Shown: positions 49,291 to 60,320 of the stretch, in pieces | Layout of the letters: every line of letters starts with the position of its first letter | Numbering within the stretch: the first letter of the stretch is position 1 | Assembly (NCBI GenBank): GCA_019916065.1 | Contig: CM034242.1 | Coordinates: 9,988,879-10,052,878, forward strand | DNA: 64,000 bases | Origin: Vitellaria paradoxa | Taxonomy: Eukaryota > Streptophyta > Magnoliopsida > Ericales > Sapotaceae | Direction of reading: 5' to 3' | The notes under the pieces: generated by a model | Told to the model about the DNA's origin: nothing | The model's input: only the letters and a program-made list of their open reading frames with translations | Databases searched by the model: none | Position numbers and translations under genes: made by a program

Positions 49291-50479
49291 TAATTTTTTT
49301 TGTATTTGAAGTGGGCAAGCAATTGTAACATTTTTATGATTAGGAATAGTAATTAACTCCTTTTTTTGGGGTTTAGTTCGATTTAATTTCCAATTGGTTT
49401 GAACGCATACTAAACGTATCATTCAAACGAATTTTGTTAGACACGTGTAAAGGTTGTTTTAAACCTGTTATAGGAGAGTTAAAGGGTAAAAAATTAACAG
49501 TTATGATTTTGGCTATTAATCATTTGAAGATCAGGACAATTAAATTATTTTGAGAAAATAAAATTAAATCATACCCATTAAATTATGTGGATAAAATTAT
49601 AATCGTTGATTTTTTGCACTTCAATCCCTATACAGTGCCTTTTACACTTTAGCTCCTACAACCCATTTTAAAAAGTGAGCAAAATGCATTATTAGTTGAG
49701 GTTTTTTCTTTCTTTCTTTTTTTTTTTTTTTTACATCAACTTAGTTAATGACTCTGTTATATTTTTTTTAATGATAAATATTTTTTTTAAAATTGATGAA
49801 AGTTATAAAAAAAATTAAAAATTTTTTGACCTTAGTAGCAGTGGTGTAACAAAAATAAAATCTAAAAATTTCCTCCTCAATTGCCTTAATATTTTCTATT
49901 GTACATTTAGCAACCGCTAACTTTTAATTATTCAGTTTCTTAGTTTTTTTTAAATGTTTAAATTTATTATCTTATATTTTAAATTTTTTAATCATGAAAA
50001 ATAAAATATTAAATTAACGAAAAGTTAAAAAATTAACTACTAAAAATTTAATTTTTTTTCTTTCCAAAACATAAAAAACTAACTTTTAGCGGCTAATTAA
50101 AAAAAATTAACTTTTTTTTACTTCTCAAACATTATAGCCTAGGCTTCTCTTTACCTCATTCATGAAATGGATGTGATGAGACACGTATATATGAGATTAT
50201 AAAACATGCTAATATCAATTTTTTAGTTTTTCCAAAATAAAAAAAAAATCCCTAAAACCATGAAATAAGAAATCCATCTGATATTTTCATAGGGTAAGAT
50301 ATTTACCCCCAAAACTATTGGAATCTCGCCCTATTGCTGGTTTTTCTACCTAGGTACTCAACAAAAATTGAAAATTTTAGATCAAGATAAAGGGTCTCCC
50401 TCACAATTATACCAATCAAGTATGAAATGTGTATTTTCTACCAAGAATATGGCTTAGGTAGCGTTTGGAATGGTAAAAA

Positions 50480-51000
50480 AAATAAGATAAATTAATATAA
50501 AACATGATTTTTTTGGTTAATTTTAGCGTTTGGTATTTTTTTTCAAACTGTGTTTTTTTTATATGAACAGTAGGAAACCGTTAGAACAGTCTCCCAAATT
50601 CGTTCTAATAGATTCAAAAAATCAACACTCAATATTTTGCATAATAGTTTTACTATCTCTCTCGACAATGGTATACCATTAGAATGGTTTTCTAAATCCG
50701 TTCTAACGAATTCAAAAATTCTTTTTGTAGATGCACAATACTAAAACCGTTAGAACGGTTTTCCCAAATTTGTTCTAACGAATTCAAAAAAAATTCGTAT
50801 AAAATAGCGACAATAGTACTCATTTGAAAGCTTTCCACTCGAATAATATGATTGTTAAAAAAATTTACACACTCGGGTAACCTTTTCCAAATTTTTTTTA
50901 AGCAAAATATTGAAATTTTTTTAAATTAGTAACAGTAGAAAATGTATAAATGTATAATAAAGAATTTTAGTGATTTATAGAAGTTGTTAGAAATTTATTT
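50480..51000. mobile_element. MITE-like segment with three CCGTTAGAACGG palindromic units
   Basis: The phrases ACCGTTAGAACAGT, ACCATTAGAATGGT and ACCGTTAGAACGGT (about 50,577, 50,678 and 50,746) are each followed about 15 bases later by TTCGTTCTAAYRRATTC. Ends such as GCGTTTGGTAT suggest a mobile element. Confidence 0.4.
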
Positions 51001-51023
51001 TGTTTATTAGCACTTCAAACAAT

Positions 51024-51294
51024 GCCTTAATTTGAGAAGGAGAAAAAAATTAAATTTTTATAGTTAGTTGCTAGTTAACTATTAAAAGGTCAAAATTTCT
51101 GTGTTTGAAATCAGAAAAAACAAAAAAAAAAAAGCCTTCAATAGTTAGTTTTTAAATTTTTTGCTCATTTGACTTTTACCGTTTACGATTTAAAAGAAAT
51201 GTAAAATATAAGAGAATAAATTTGATTATTTCATAAGAGCTTAAAAATTAAGTAATTAAAAGTTGATAAGCTGACCATCTTCTCAAACATGGCC
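51024..51294. mobile_element. Tourist-like MITE related to 27,846-28,139
   Basis: Left end TAATTTGAGAAGG, right end reversed ATGTTTGAGAAGATGG, with TAGTTAGTTGCTAGTTAACTATT inside. No empty site is available in the window, so the ends are approximate. Confidence 0.45.
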
Positions 51295-51539
51295 TATTTT
51301 TATATAAACTAATAATTACCCGTACCTGAAGATACAGAAATATAATTTAGCCTGTAAATAATTCAAATTTAAATTTATAAAACAAACTTACATGAAAAAG
51401 AGTAAAAATAACCTATAAAAATAAAAATTATTAATTAAAAGAGATTAAGACATAAAATTTTATTATTTATTACAAATATTATCACATTTTTAAAAATATT
51501 AATTTAAAATCTTTTACATAAAAATATGAAAAGAATGAG

Positions 51540-52980
51540 AGAAAAAGAAAAATAATCCTGACACAAATTCAATAGTTGAATGTGTTTGAAGTGCACGAAA
51601 GGTAGTTGAACTACCATCAACTCTAATGTCAACCCGCTTCTTAGGAAATGAAGAGTAACTAACATTACTTTTAATGTTAGTTATGTGACATCAAAATTGT
51701 AAACTGTTCGATTTCACAAAAGAAGTAAGTTTAAAAATTATTGTTTAAAATTTTTAATTTACTTTTATTATAAATTATAAATTTTAATTAAATAATTCAT
51801 AACCCACATGTCACATAATTAATATAAAAAATGTTATTATTCTCCCAAATCCACCTAAACAGATGACATTGACACAGATTTAGGAGCATGCATCTGTGGG
51901 GAGCTAGATTCGATTTTAACTACCCAATAAATTATGAGACGCTAGATTTGGTTTTACCCAATAAACTACTTGAGGTCTGGTTAGTGTGATAAAAAATAAA
52001 AAAATAAAACAAAAAAAAGTAAAAAAATGTGATTTAGAAAATTTTTGTCGTTACTAAACTACACTTTTACAGATAAATAGTGAAATTTTTTGATTTTTGT
52101 GTCAGTTTTTTAGAGAGAGAAATTGTTTGAACAATCTTTTTGGCTTCGTCCGAACAGTTTTACGTTAAAATTTATTGAAAGTGATTAAAAAGCTTTCAGA
52201 ATTTGTAAAAAAATTATTGAGATTTGTGAAATGTTATTAAGATTTGTAAAAAATTTATTAGAATATGTATATATAAATTTATAAAAACTTTACGAAATAC
52301 GAAAAGTATAAAATATGTCGAGAGTTTTAAAAGTCTTCGGACGTTTTTAGAGGTTTTCACTGCTTTTTAAAGAGCCAAACAGGCCCTTAACCGCAATAGT
52401 ATCATTATATTCGAACTTTATTGTAACAAAAGCATGGGAATATTAGCAATAAACAGCGCCTACAATAATGAAAACTTTTATGGCCCTATTGCTTACGCGC
52501 TGCGTGTGGGGTTAATGGGTGAGTTCGCCACTTTATTGCTGTGTGTCACTACGTTCACCTGCATCTAGACGCCACTACAGTCCAAAAGTAAGACGTGCGG
52601 ATGGAAGGAAGCTCTCCAGAAACTGATGAATTTTTCAATTTATCCAAGTCCCATTAAATTATATTATTATTAACTTTTTTTTGAAAATTATTATTATTAT
52701 TAACTAGACAGCACTACAGTCCAAAAGTAAGGTGTGCGGATGAAAGGAAGCTCCCAGAAACTGATGAATTTTTCAATATGTCCATGTCCCATTAAATTAT
52801 TATTATTATTATTATTAACTTTTTTTGAAAATTATTATTATTATTAACTAGAAAGTACAACGTGACAAAACCACCGTATTTTGAATGCTGGCCGTCGGAT
52901 GCCTTCTTTGACGTCAGCATCTTCAACGCTGAATGAGAATTGAACGATCAGGATCGAAGGATGAATAACACGCAGGTTGA
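51540..52980 (+). repeat. Orphan copy of the ERF-E upstream region
   Basis: Colinear with about 56,690-58,440: GTCAACTCTAATGTCAACC, the GACATTGACACAG segment, the CTATTGCTTMCGCGCTGCGTG segment, two tandem units of about 140 bases (CCACTACAGTCCAAAAGTA...), and the promoter core. After 52,975 the similarity stops and no ERF coding sequence follows. The core here has TGACGTCA (52,909-52,916) where ERF-E has TTGACT. Confidence 0.75.
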
Positions 52981-54890
52981 AGTAGTTAAAATAGGCTAAT
53001 GGCTATTCTTCTCAAATGAATCCTAAGACGACCTGCATCAAAACTATTAAAAAACTTATTAAATTATAAAAATAATCAATCTTATGAATGATAGATACCA
53101 GATTGTTATCGAATATGTTAATTACTTTTTGAGAATCCAAATGGCCCATATATGTGGATATTATCTTTTTAATCTTACTCTCATTTTTCTCAATCTCAAT
53201 CACTTTCTTAATCTAACTCCCAATATTAATGTATTTCAAATTAGTTGTTCCAACCCCTAAAATTGACCCAAACCACACCACCGCGGGTAAATCACATTTC
53301 ATAAAAATATGTTTTTGAGTTTCTTGTGCAATCCTAAAAAAATAACATATTCTGTCCAACATCTTAACAAATTATGTAAAAATTTTCACAAAAAAAAAAA
53401 ATTCTATTTACCTAAGCAATCTCAATTTCTATAATCATCCCCAAGTTCTATTATTATACAAATTATTCTCTACAGTTAACTCTATATCTATTTTAATCAT
53501 TTCCTTTAAACCACCCATCATATTACAAAAATAATTTGACTTCTTCTTTAATTCTCCATTTTTACTCCTCCCAATAACCATTCATTATCAACATTTCTTA
53601 ATGATACATAAATTTTTTTGAATAATCTCAATCAATTGTTAAAAAAAAAAAACGCCTCAGCGAGCAAACTCTCCAATATTTATACTCAAATTTATAAAAA
53701 TATGCCACTGTATAATCCTTTTAATCTCAATATTTTTTGAAACAAATAGTTTTCAAAAGGTGGATAAAAGGGTTTATTTTAGGAGCCTTTTTAGGTTAAT
53801 TTGAAATTAGGCCAAAGAGCATCCATTTTGTTCATGCTTTAGCCATAATCCCAAAGGAAATATAGAACTCTTAGAAGTTAAGTCAAGAAATGAAATTATA
53901 TACTATACTCGGTGCGGGCATTGCATGCAGGGGGAGTCATACCCATTTCTGCTCGTTTGCACGCTATTTATTTAGACACATTTTCGAAACAAAAAGTCAT
54001 TTTTTATATGATTTTTTATTAAATTTTTACTTTTTTTTTTTTTGTAACTTTTAGGCTTAATAATCAAATTCATAATAAAAAATTATAAATAAATATTTAA
54101 AATAAAAAAACTCGCTTGCTAGTGAAAAAATGATATTTTAGTTTTAGTTTTTTTTTCACTCGTAAGTGATTTTTTTTTTTATTTTTAGCATTTTAGTGTG
54201 TGTGTGTGTGTTGTGTTTTTTTTTTTTTTTTTTAAGTTTCTAAAATGTCTAAAAATTATTAAAAAAAAAAATCAAATTTTAGGTAAAAAAAATCCATGCC
54301 AAAAAAAAAACCTTAAAAAAGACTAATATATGGTTACCAACAATGGCTTGGCGTGCTCACTATCATCTATGTGCCTGTTTGGAGTGATAAATTTTGACAA
54401 AAAAAAGATAAAAAGTAGATAAATTTTAGATTGTTCGCTGTTAGGTGTATTTTTCAAAAATAATAATAATAATAATAATAAAAGTTAGAGAAATTTGATA
54501 AAAGTTAGAGATTTTTAGTGTGAGAAAGGTTAGAAAAAATTAGTATGTGTTTAGAGTATTAAATTAATTTTGCCAAAAATCTTTAACTTTTTTCAATTTT
54601 TCTAATTTTCCTCAACTTTTTTCGCATTAGAAATCTCTAATTTTTTCAACTTTCTTTAATTTTTGTCAAAATTTTGAACTTTTCCTAAATTTGCTAGCCT
54701 TTTTTTTTTATAATTTTTTGAAAAACACGTTAAACATCCAATCATTTAAATTTTTTTTATCTATTTTTATTTCTTATTAAAACTGGGCACTCTAAATAAA
54801 CACTTAATAACTCTCATATGCTGATTACTTCTCTAGGTGATAGCAGCTACTGCTACTACTCTACTAGTAATTTCTTTTAAGTTTTGATTA
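52981..54890. other. Intergenic region, no gene seen
   Basis: AT-rich sequence without credible coding potential. 53,000-53,700 is pyrimidine-biased; a (TG)n run lies at 54,197-54,214 and (AAT)n at 54,460-54,480. A MITE-like pair of inverted GTTAGAGA/TCTCTAAT segments flanks 54,370-54,800. Confidence 0.4.
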
Positions 54891-54892
54891 TG

Positions 54893-56113
54893 CCCGTCAA
54901 TAGGGTGGATTTGAATCTGATGTAAGCTAAATCCATCAGATCTAGATTTAATTATAAAGAATTCGTTCAAATTTAAAAGTAATCAGATCAGGTTTATAAG
55001 ATTCAGTTTAGATCTATATACTAATAGATCTAATATATTTTGAAAAATAAAATTTTAAATTATAATTTGATAAAAATAAAAATATATTTTATTTAATATA
55101 TATTATATATATTTGTGTGTACAAACAGTAAAATTTTTTTTTGATAAATGATGATCAATAAAAATAAAAATTTAATATTATCAGATTTATTCTATAAATT
55201 TGGATTGACTGTTTCATAGAACTTGCAAATCTACCTGACATTTTCCAAGACTATCGACATAAATTAGACTACGGCCCCGTTTGTCAGTATAAAAATATAT
55301 AAAAATCTATCAAAAGTTATAAAATGAACGTTTGATAAAATTTTATTTTATGTCACTTTTTTTACTCTGTTATAATAATTTATTTTATTCAAAAGTTACT
55401 AAAAATTTTACTAAACATACAAAAATTGTTAAAATTTTTATTAAACACTCAAAATTTGTTAAAAATTATTAAATATTACCAAAAATTTTACCAAACACCA
55501 AAAAATTGTAAAAAGTTGCTTAAAAAAGTACAGCTTGTTTCGCCAAACACATTAAAAATTATAATCAGTAACTTTTGATTAAAAATTATTAAAAATTGTA
55601 TCACCAAACACACCCTACGTAAATATTACGAAAAACAAATATTTTAGTTGGCCTACCGTGCTAACCATAAAAAGTGCATTTGAATTCTTCCGAAGACGAA
55701 ATAATTATTGTAATTGTTTTTACGTATGAATATATTTTTAATAAATAATATATAATTTAACCAATTTATTTTAATTGATTAAATCATCAATAATTAATTA
55801 ATTATATTATTTAATAAATACTATAATTAAATTAATTAAATTGATCAATAATTAATTTAATATGAAATATATTTTATTAAATTATTTTAATAAATAATAA
55901 AATTAAAATATTTTAAATTTTTATTTTTTTATTTTAAATATTTATTTAAAAAAAATAATAAGTCTAACGGATCGTTCAGATTCAAATTTATTAATTCTTA
56001 AATTTAATAGATTTAAATCTGTTGTGTCACGTACTTAATTCAACGAATCTAATCTAGTGTTACTGAATTTGGTATGGATCAGATCTGGATAAAATCTACT
56101 TTATTGACAAGTC
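54893..56113. mobile_element. MITE-like element with a nested insertion
   Basis: The ends are inverted repeats: CCCGTCAATAGGGTGGATTT at the left and, reversed, CTTGTCAATAAAGTAGATTT at the right, both leading to CAGATC-rich sequence. A second element seems nested inside at about 55,272-55,617 (GGCCCCGTTTGTCAGTATAA against reversed AGGGTGTGTTTGGTGATACA). An AT-rich block at 55,740-55,950 resembles the interior of the 22,635 element. Confidence 0.55.
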
Positions 56114-56689
56114 TAGTTTTGACGCCTAATACTTCTGAATGGTTAAGATAATTTTTGATAAATTAACTAAATATGAGCCAATTTTTTGTGACGTAGTTAG
56201 TAGAAGCAAGTAATTTTAGGATAGATTCACTTGCTGGCAACATTAACTCTTCGATGCGTGGCAATATTATTATTATTATTATTATTATTATTTTCTTGAC
56301 TACGAATTTAACATTATAATGAACACGCTAGATTTTTAATGCAAACAAATGGCAACTAAATTCATTCTTGTCAGTATCTCCCTAAGGCTCATGCTTGGGT
56401 CTAGACAGGAAAGGAGGAACGCTGGCATTGCTGAGCTGTCAGCTCGGTTGTCACAGAATTGTGGATCAATAAATTAAAATTTAACGATTTAAGGTACCGT
56501 TTAGAGCTTCGAAAAATTTCAAAAAATTCTATAAATTTTTATAAATTTTTTATCACATTAACTTTTTTCTTTCACTGCACGCATTGTGAACTCACAACTT
56601 TCTCACTTTATTTTATTTTCTCTCATTTTTTAACACTCTAAACATATACTAAATATATTTACATGCATTTGAATTAAAAAAAAAAAGGA

Positions 56690-58440
56690 TGAATGTGTTT
56701 AAAGTACACGAAGGTAATGTCAACTCTAATGTCAACCTCTTTTTTAAGGAAATGAGGAGTGATTAAAGTACACGAAGATAGTGTCAACTCTAATGTCAAT
56801 CTCTTTTTTTAGGAAATGAGAAGTGATTAATATTACTTTTAATGTTAGTTATGTGAGAGTAAGATCTTGACATAAGAAATAAGTTTAAAAATTATTGTTT
56901 AAAATTTTTAATTTATTTTTATTATAAATGTTAAATTTTAATTAAACAATTCACAAACCACATGTCACATAATTAATATAAAAAATGTTATTATTCTCCC
57001 AAATCCACCTAAACAGATGACATTGACACAGATTTAGGAGCATGCATCTGCGGGGCACTAGATTCGAGTTTAACTACCCAAGAAATTAAGATACACTAGA
57101 TTTGGTTTAACTCAATAAACTACCTAAGGTGTGTTTAGTGTGGTACAGAATAATAAAAAAAAAACAAAAATAAAAAATGTGATTTAGAAAATTTTTTATC
57201 GTTTGGTGCAGAGCTACTAAATTATATTTTTAGAGATGAATAGTAAAATATTTTTATTTTTGTGTCAATTTTTTAAAAAGAGAAACTGTTCAAACGATTT
57301 TTCTGATTTCGTCCGAACGATCTTACGTTAAAATTTATTGAAAGTGATTAAAAAGTTTTTAGAATTTGTAAAAAAATTATTGAGGTTTGTAAAATATTAT
57401 TTAAATTTGCAAAAAATTTATTAGGATTATTAAAAATTTGTTGGAATATATATATATATATATAAATTTATAAAATTTTACAAAGTACGAAGGGTATAAA
57501 CTATGTTGAGAATTTTAAAAGTCTTCGGAAGTTTTAGAGGTTATCACAGCTTTTTAAAGAGCCAAACAGGCCCTTAACCACAGTAGAATCACTATATTCG
57601 CACTTTTGTAACAAAAGCATAGGAATATTAGCAATAAACAGCACCTACAATAATGAAAACTTTTATGGCCCTATTGCTTCCGCGCTGCGTGTGCGGTTAG
57701 TGGGTGAGTTCGCCACTTAAGGTCCGTGGCTATTTTATTAGTGATTAGATTTTTTTTATTTTTTTATATTTTAATTTTTTTAAAAAATTTTTAAGGATAA
57801 AAATGTTAATTTAATAAAAAATAAGTTAGTCATTTAAAAAAAAATCACTTTTTTTCTTCTTAAATACAAAATTAGCTAATTTTTTTATCTAATTACTAAC
57901 CATTAACTATTAATTACTTTTTTTTATTCCCAAATACAAAATTAGTTAATTACTAATTATTAACCATTAATCAATACTAATTACTCCAAATCTATTGCTG
58001 TGTGTCTCTACGTTCACCGGCATCTAGACACCACTACAGTCCAAAAGTATGGCGGGCGGATGGCAGGAAGCTCTCCAGAAACTGATGAATTTTTCAATTT
58101 ATCCACGTCCCATTAAATTGTTATTATTATTAACTTTTTTTGAAAATTATTATTATTATTATTATTAACTAGACACCACTACAGTCCAAAAGTAAGGTGT
58201 GCGGATGGGAGGAAGCTCCCCAGAAACTGATGGATTCTTCAATTTATCCATGTCCCGTTAAATTATTATTATTATTAACTTTTTTTTAAACAGTATTATA
58301 TTATTAACTAGAAAGTACAACGTGACAAAACCACCGTATTTTGAATGCTGGCCGTCGGATGCCTTCTTTGACTTCGGCATCTTCAGCGCTGAATGAGAAT
58401 TGAACGACCAGGATCGAAGGATGAATAACACGCTGGGGTT
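56690..58440 (+). repeat. ERF-E distal upstream region (paired with 51,540-52,980)
   Basis: Carries the same segments as the orphan copy, with a local tandem duplication of the GTCAACTCTAATGTCAA phrase (about 56,705-56,850) and an extra MITE. The promoter core at 58,340-58,470 (GAATGCTGGCCGTCGGAT, TTGACT at 58,368-58,373, GATGATGCTTCGTACGCGTG) aligns with the A-D promoters. Confidence 0.7.
57720..57991. mobile_element. Tourist-like MITE inside the ERF-E upstream copy
   Basis: About 272 bases between CGCCACTTA and CTATTGCTG. The orphan copy at 52,530 reads CGCCACTTTATTGCTG without the insert. Flanking TTA/CTA fits a 3-bp duplication. The interior has AATTAGTTAATTACTAATTA, as in the 27,846 element. 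Confidence 0.65.
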
Positions 58441-58597
58441 GGGATTGAAAAGACGATGATGCTTCGTACGCGTGATAAAAAAGCACTCTGACTTGAAAGA
58501 TCGATCTATTAAAATGAGGTTGAAAGGAGGTGACACCTCGCTTCACAACTTCTTATCTAAGTAACACGAGATGAAAATATGAAACATTATCTTTCAC

Positions 58598-58901
58598 TGG
58601 AAAATCACTTATATCATTACATCTCTTCTCACACATATATACGTTTCGTATAATTCTACATATTCTTCAACATTTCATTAGAGAATCACTTGCATCATTA
58701 TTTTTCTTCTCACATATACGCATCTCGTGTAATTTCACATATTTTTCACCCTTCTACTGGAGGGCAGCCTGCATCATTATCTTCTTTTTCATAGTCAGAC
58801 ACACGTTTCGTGTAATTTCACATATTTTTCACTAGAGAACCACATGTATTATTACTTTTCCTCTCACAGATACACGTCTCGTGTGATTTTACATGTTTTA
58901 C
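58598..58901 (+). repeat. Four-unit minisatellite upstream of ERF-E
   Basis: Four diverged units of about 70-80 bases, each with ACTAGAGAATCAC, GCATCATTA, TTCTCACA and ACACGTTTCGTGTAATTTCA followed by CATATTTTTC. Units start near 58,598, 58,678, 58,752 and 58,831. The array ends about 230 bases before the TATA box of ERF-E. The ACACG..CGTGT part is a small dyad. Confidence 0.7.
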
Positions 58902-59129
58902 ACTTAAATCTATTCTAATACTAAATTGATACAAAAGGACTCTAATTCATAAGATCGATATATTTGGTCGAGATAGCCCTTATATATAAAAGATATTTTA
59001 CTACTTCTCACCTAAATAACGTGAAAGTAAAATATGAACAATCACCTTGTCCGAGAGGAGCCGTGCATCAACGTGTGTCGTCAATTCAACCTTGGAAGTT
59101 CGCTGTTTGATGACTCGTCACTCTCTCCC

Positions 59130-59136
59130 TATAAGT
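59130..59136 (+). promoter_or_regulatory. TATA box of ERF-E
   Basis: TATAAGT follows TGACTCGTCACTCTCTCCC and precedes a CT-rich leader with (CTT)n at about 59,211-59,240, the same layout as in the other ERFs. Confidence 0.6.
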
Positions 59137-59339
59137 ACACCCTCTTCTGCCCTCTTCCACTCTCATATCATAGTTAATTCTTTCTGACTCAACACTACTC
59201 ATCCTTATCCTCCTCCTCTTCTTCTTCTTCTTCTTCTTCTTCATCCTCAACTTTCTTTCGTTTCAAAGAACTAAACTTTTTGTTTACCAAAAAAAAAAAA
59301 AGAACTAAACTTTTAATTCTTCAAGTAGCTTGCTTGGAC

Positions 59340-60320
59340 ATGGCGACACCAAATGAAGTCTCAGCAGCTCTTGAACTCATTAGGCAACACCTCCTCGGCG
59401 AGTTCTCTCCTGTTGCAACCACCTTCGCGAACCTTAGCGAGACCGGTTCGACATTCACATCGAGTGATTGTAAGACTAGTGTCAAAACTGAGATCTCAAG
59501 TTCTCAGTCTGATTCTTTTTGTTCCCGAACCTCGAGATGTGATTCTTCGATCACATTCACGGATAACCTGAACTCCAACGAAGTTAATGATGCAAATCTT
59601 TCTGATTTCGCCCCAAAATCGATCAATTTCGAGCAAAAACAAACTGATTTCTTTGAATTTGAGTCGAAACCGCGAGTAATTGAACTTACGAAGCCAAAAC
59701 CAGTGAATTTGAGCAACAAATCGAGTTCTCAATCGAGGCGGACCGATCGTAGGCCAAAGCTCAAAATTGATCTCCCTCCGGTGAAGGAACTGGAGTTGTT
59801 GGACGTCAACCAGGCGGCTGTTTCCATTGAAGAATCGTTGAGTAAGAAGGAGAAGCCGCACCTCAGAGGCGTCCGGCGGAGGCCGTGGGGTAAATTCGCG
59901 GCGGAGATACGAGATTCTACGCGCCCGGGGGGTAGGCTATGGCTGGGGACATTCCACACCGCCATTGAAGCCGCGAGGGCCTACGACCGTGCGGCATTCG
60001 AGATGCGAGGGAGCAAAGCAATTCTCAACTTCCCTCTAGAAGCAGGAAAATGTGACGCCGCAGCCGCTGTCTCCGCCGAGGATAGCGGCAGGAAGAGGAG
60101 CAGAGAGCTTGAAGAGACGACGGAACAAAAGCCGGTGAAGAAGGAGAAGTTGCCGGAGTCTGAAGCATCGGCGGTGAGTGACCAGACGGCCAGTCTATTA
60201 TCGCCGTTAAGTTGGATGACCGCGTGGGATCAAAACGGGAACGGTATCTTTAACCTGCCACTTCTATCGCCGTTATCCCCTCATCCACAGTTGGGCTTCC
60301 CACAACTCACGGTGGTATAA
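59340..60320 (+). CDS. ERF-E: group IX ethylene response factor (ERF5/ERF6-like), diverged paralog
   Basis: Single exon, 326 residues from [16 protein letters not shown]. An in-frame ATG at 59,280 would add 20 leader-derived residues and was rejected because MATPNEVSA is the family start. The AP2/ERF domain at about 175-232 has [18 protein letters not shown] and [22 protein letters not shown]. Differences from A-D include Leu for the leading Tyr, DSTRPGGR for DPKRRGSR, and His for Asp in TFHTA. A basic [16 protein letters not shown] segment is the likely nuclear signal. The C-terminus [19 protein letters not shown] keeps both Ser-Pro sites (S310, S313), which correspond to the MAP-kinase sites known in Arabidopsis ERF6. 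ERF-E is closer to the family ancestor than the four array genes and shares a promoter core with them. Confidence 0.95.
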   Translation: MATPNEVSAALELIRQHLLGEFSPVATTFANLSETGSTFTSSDCKTSVKTEISSSQSDSFCSRTSRCDSSITFTDNLNSNEVNDANLSDFAPKSINFEQKQTDFFEFESKPRVIELTKPKPVNLSNKSSSQSRRTDRRPKLKIDLPPVKELELLDVNQAAVSIEESLSKKEKPHLRGVRRRPWGKFAAEIRDSTRPGGRLWLGTFHTAIEAARAYDRAAFEMRGSKAILNFPLEAGKCDAAAAVSAEDSGRKRSRELEETTEQKPVKKEKLPESEASAVSDQTASLLSPLSWMTAWDQNGNGIFNLPLLSPLSPHPQLGFPQLTVV

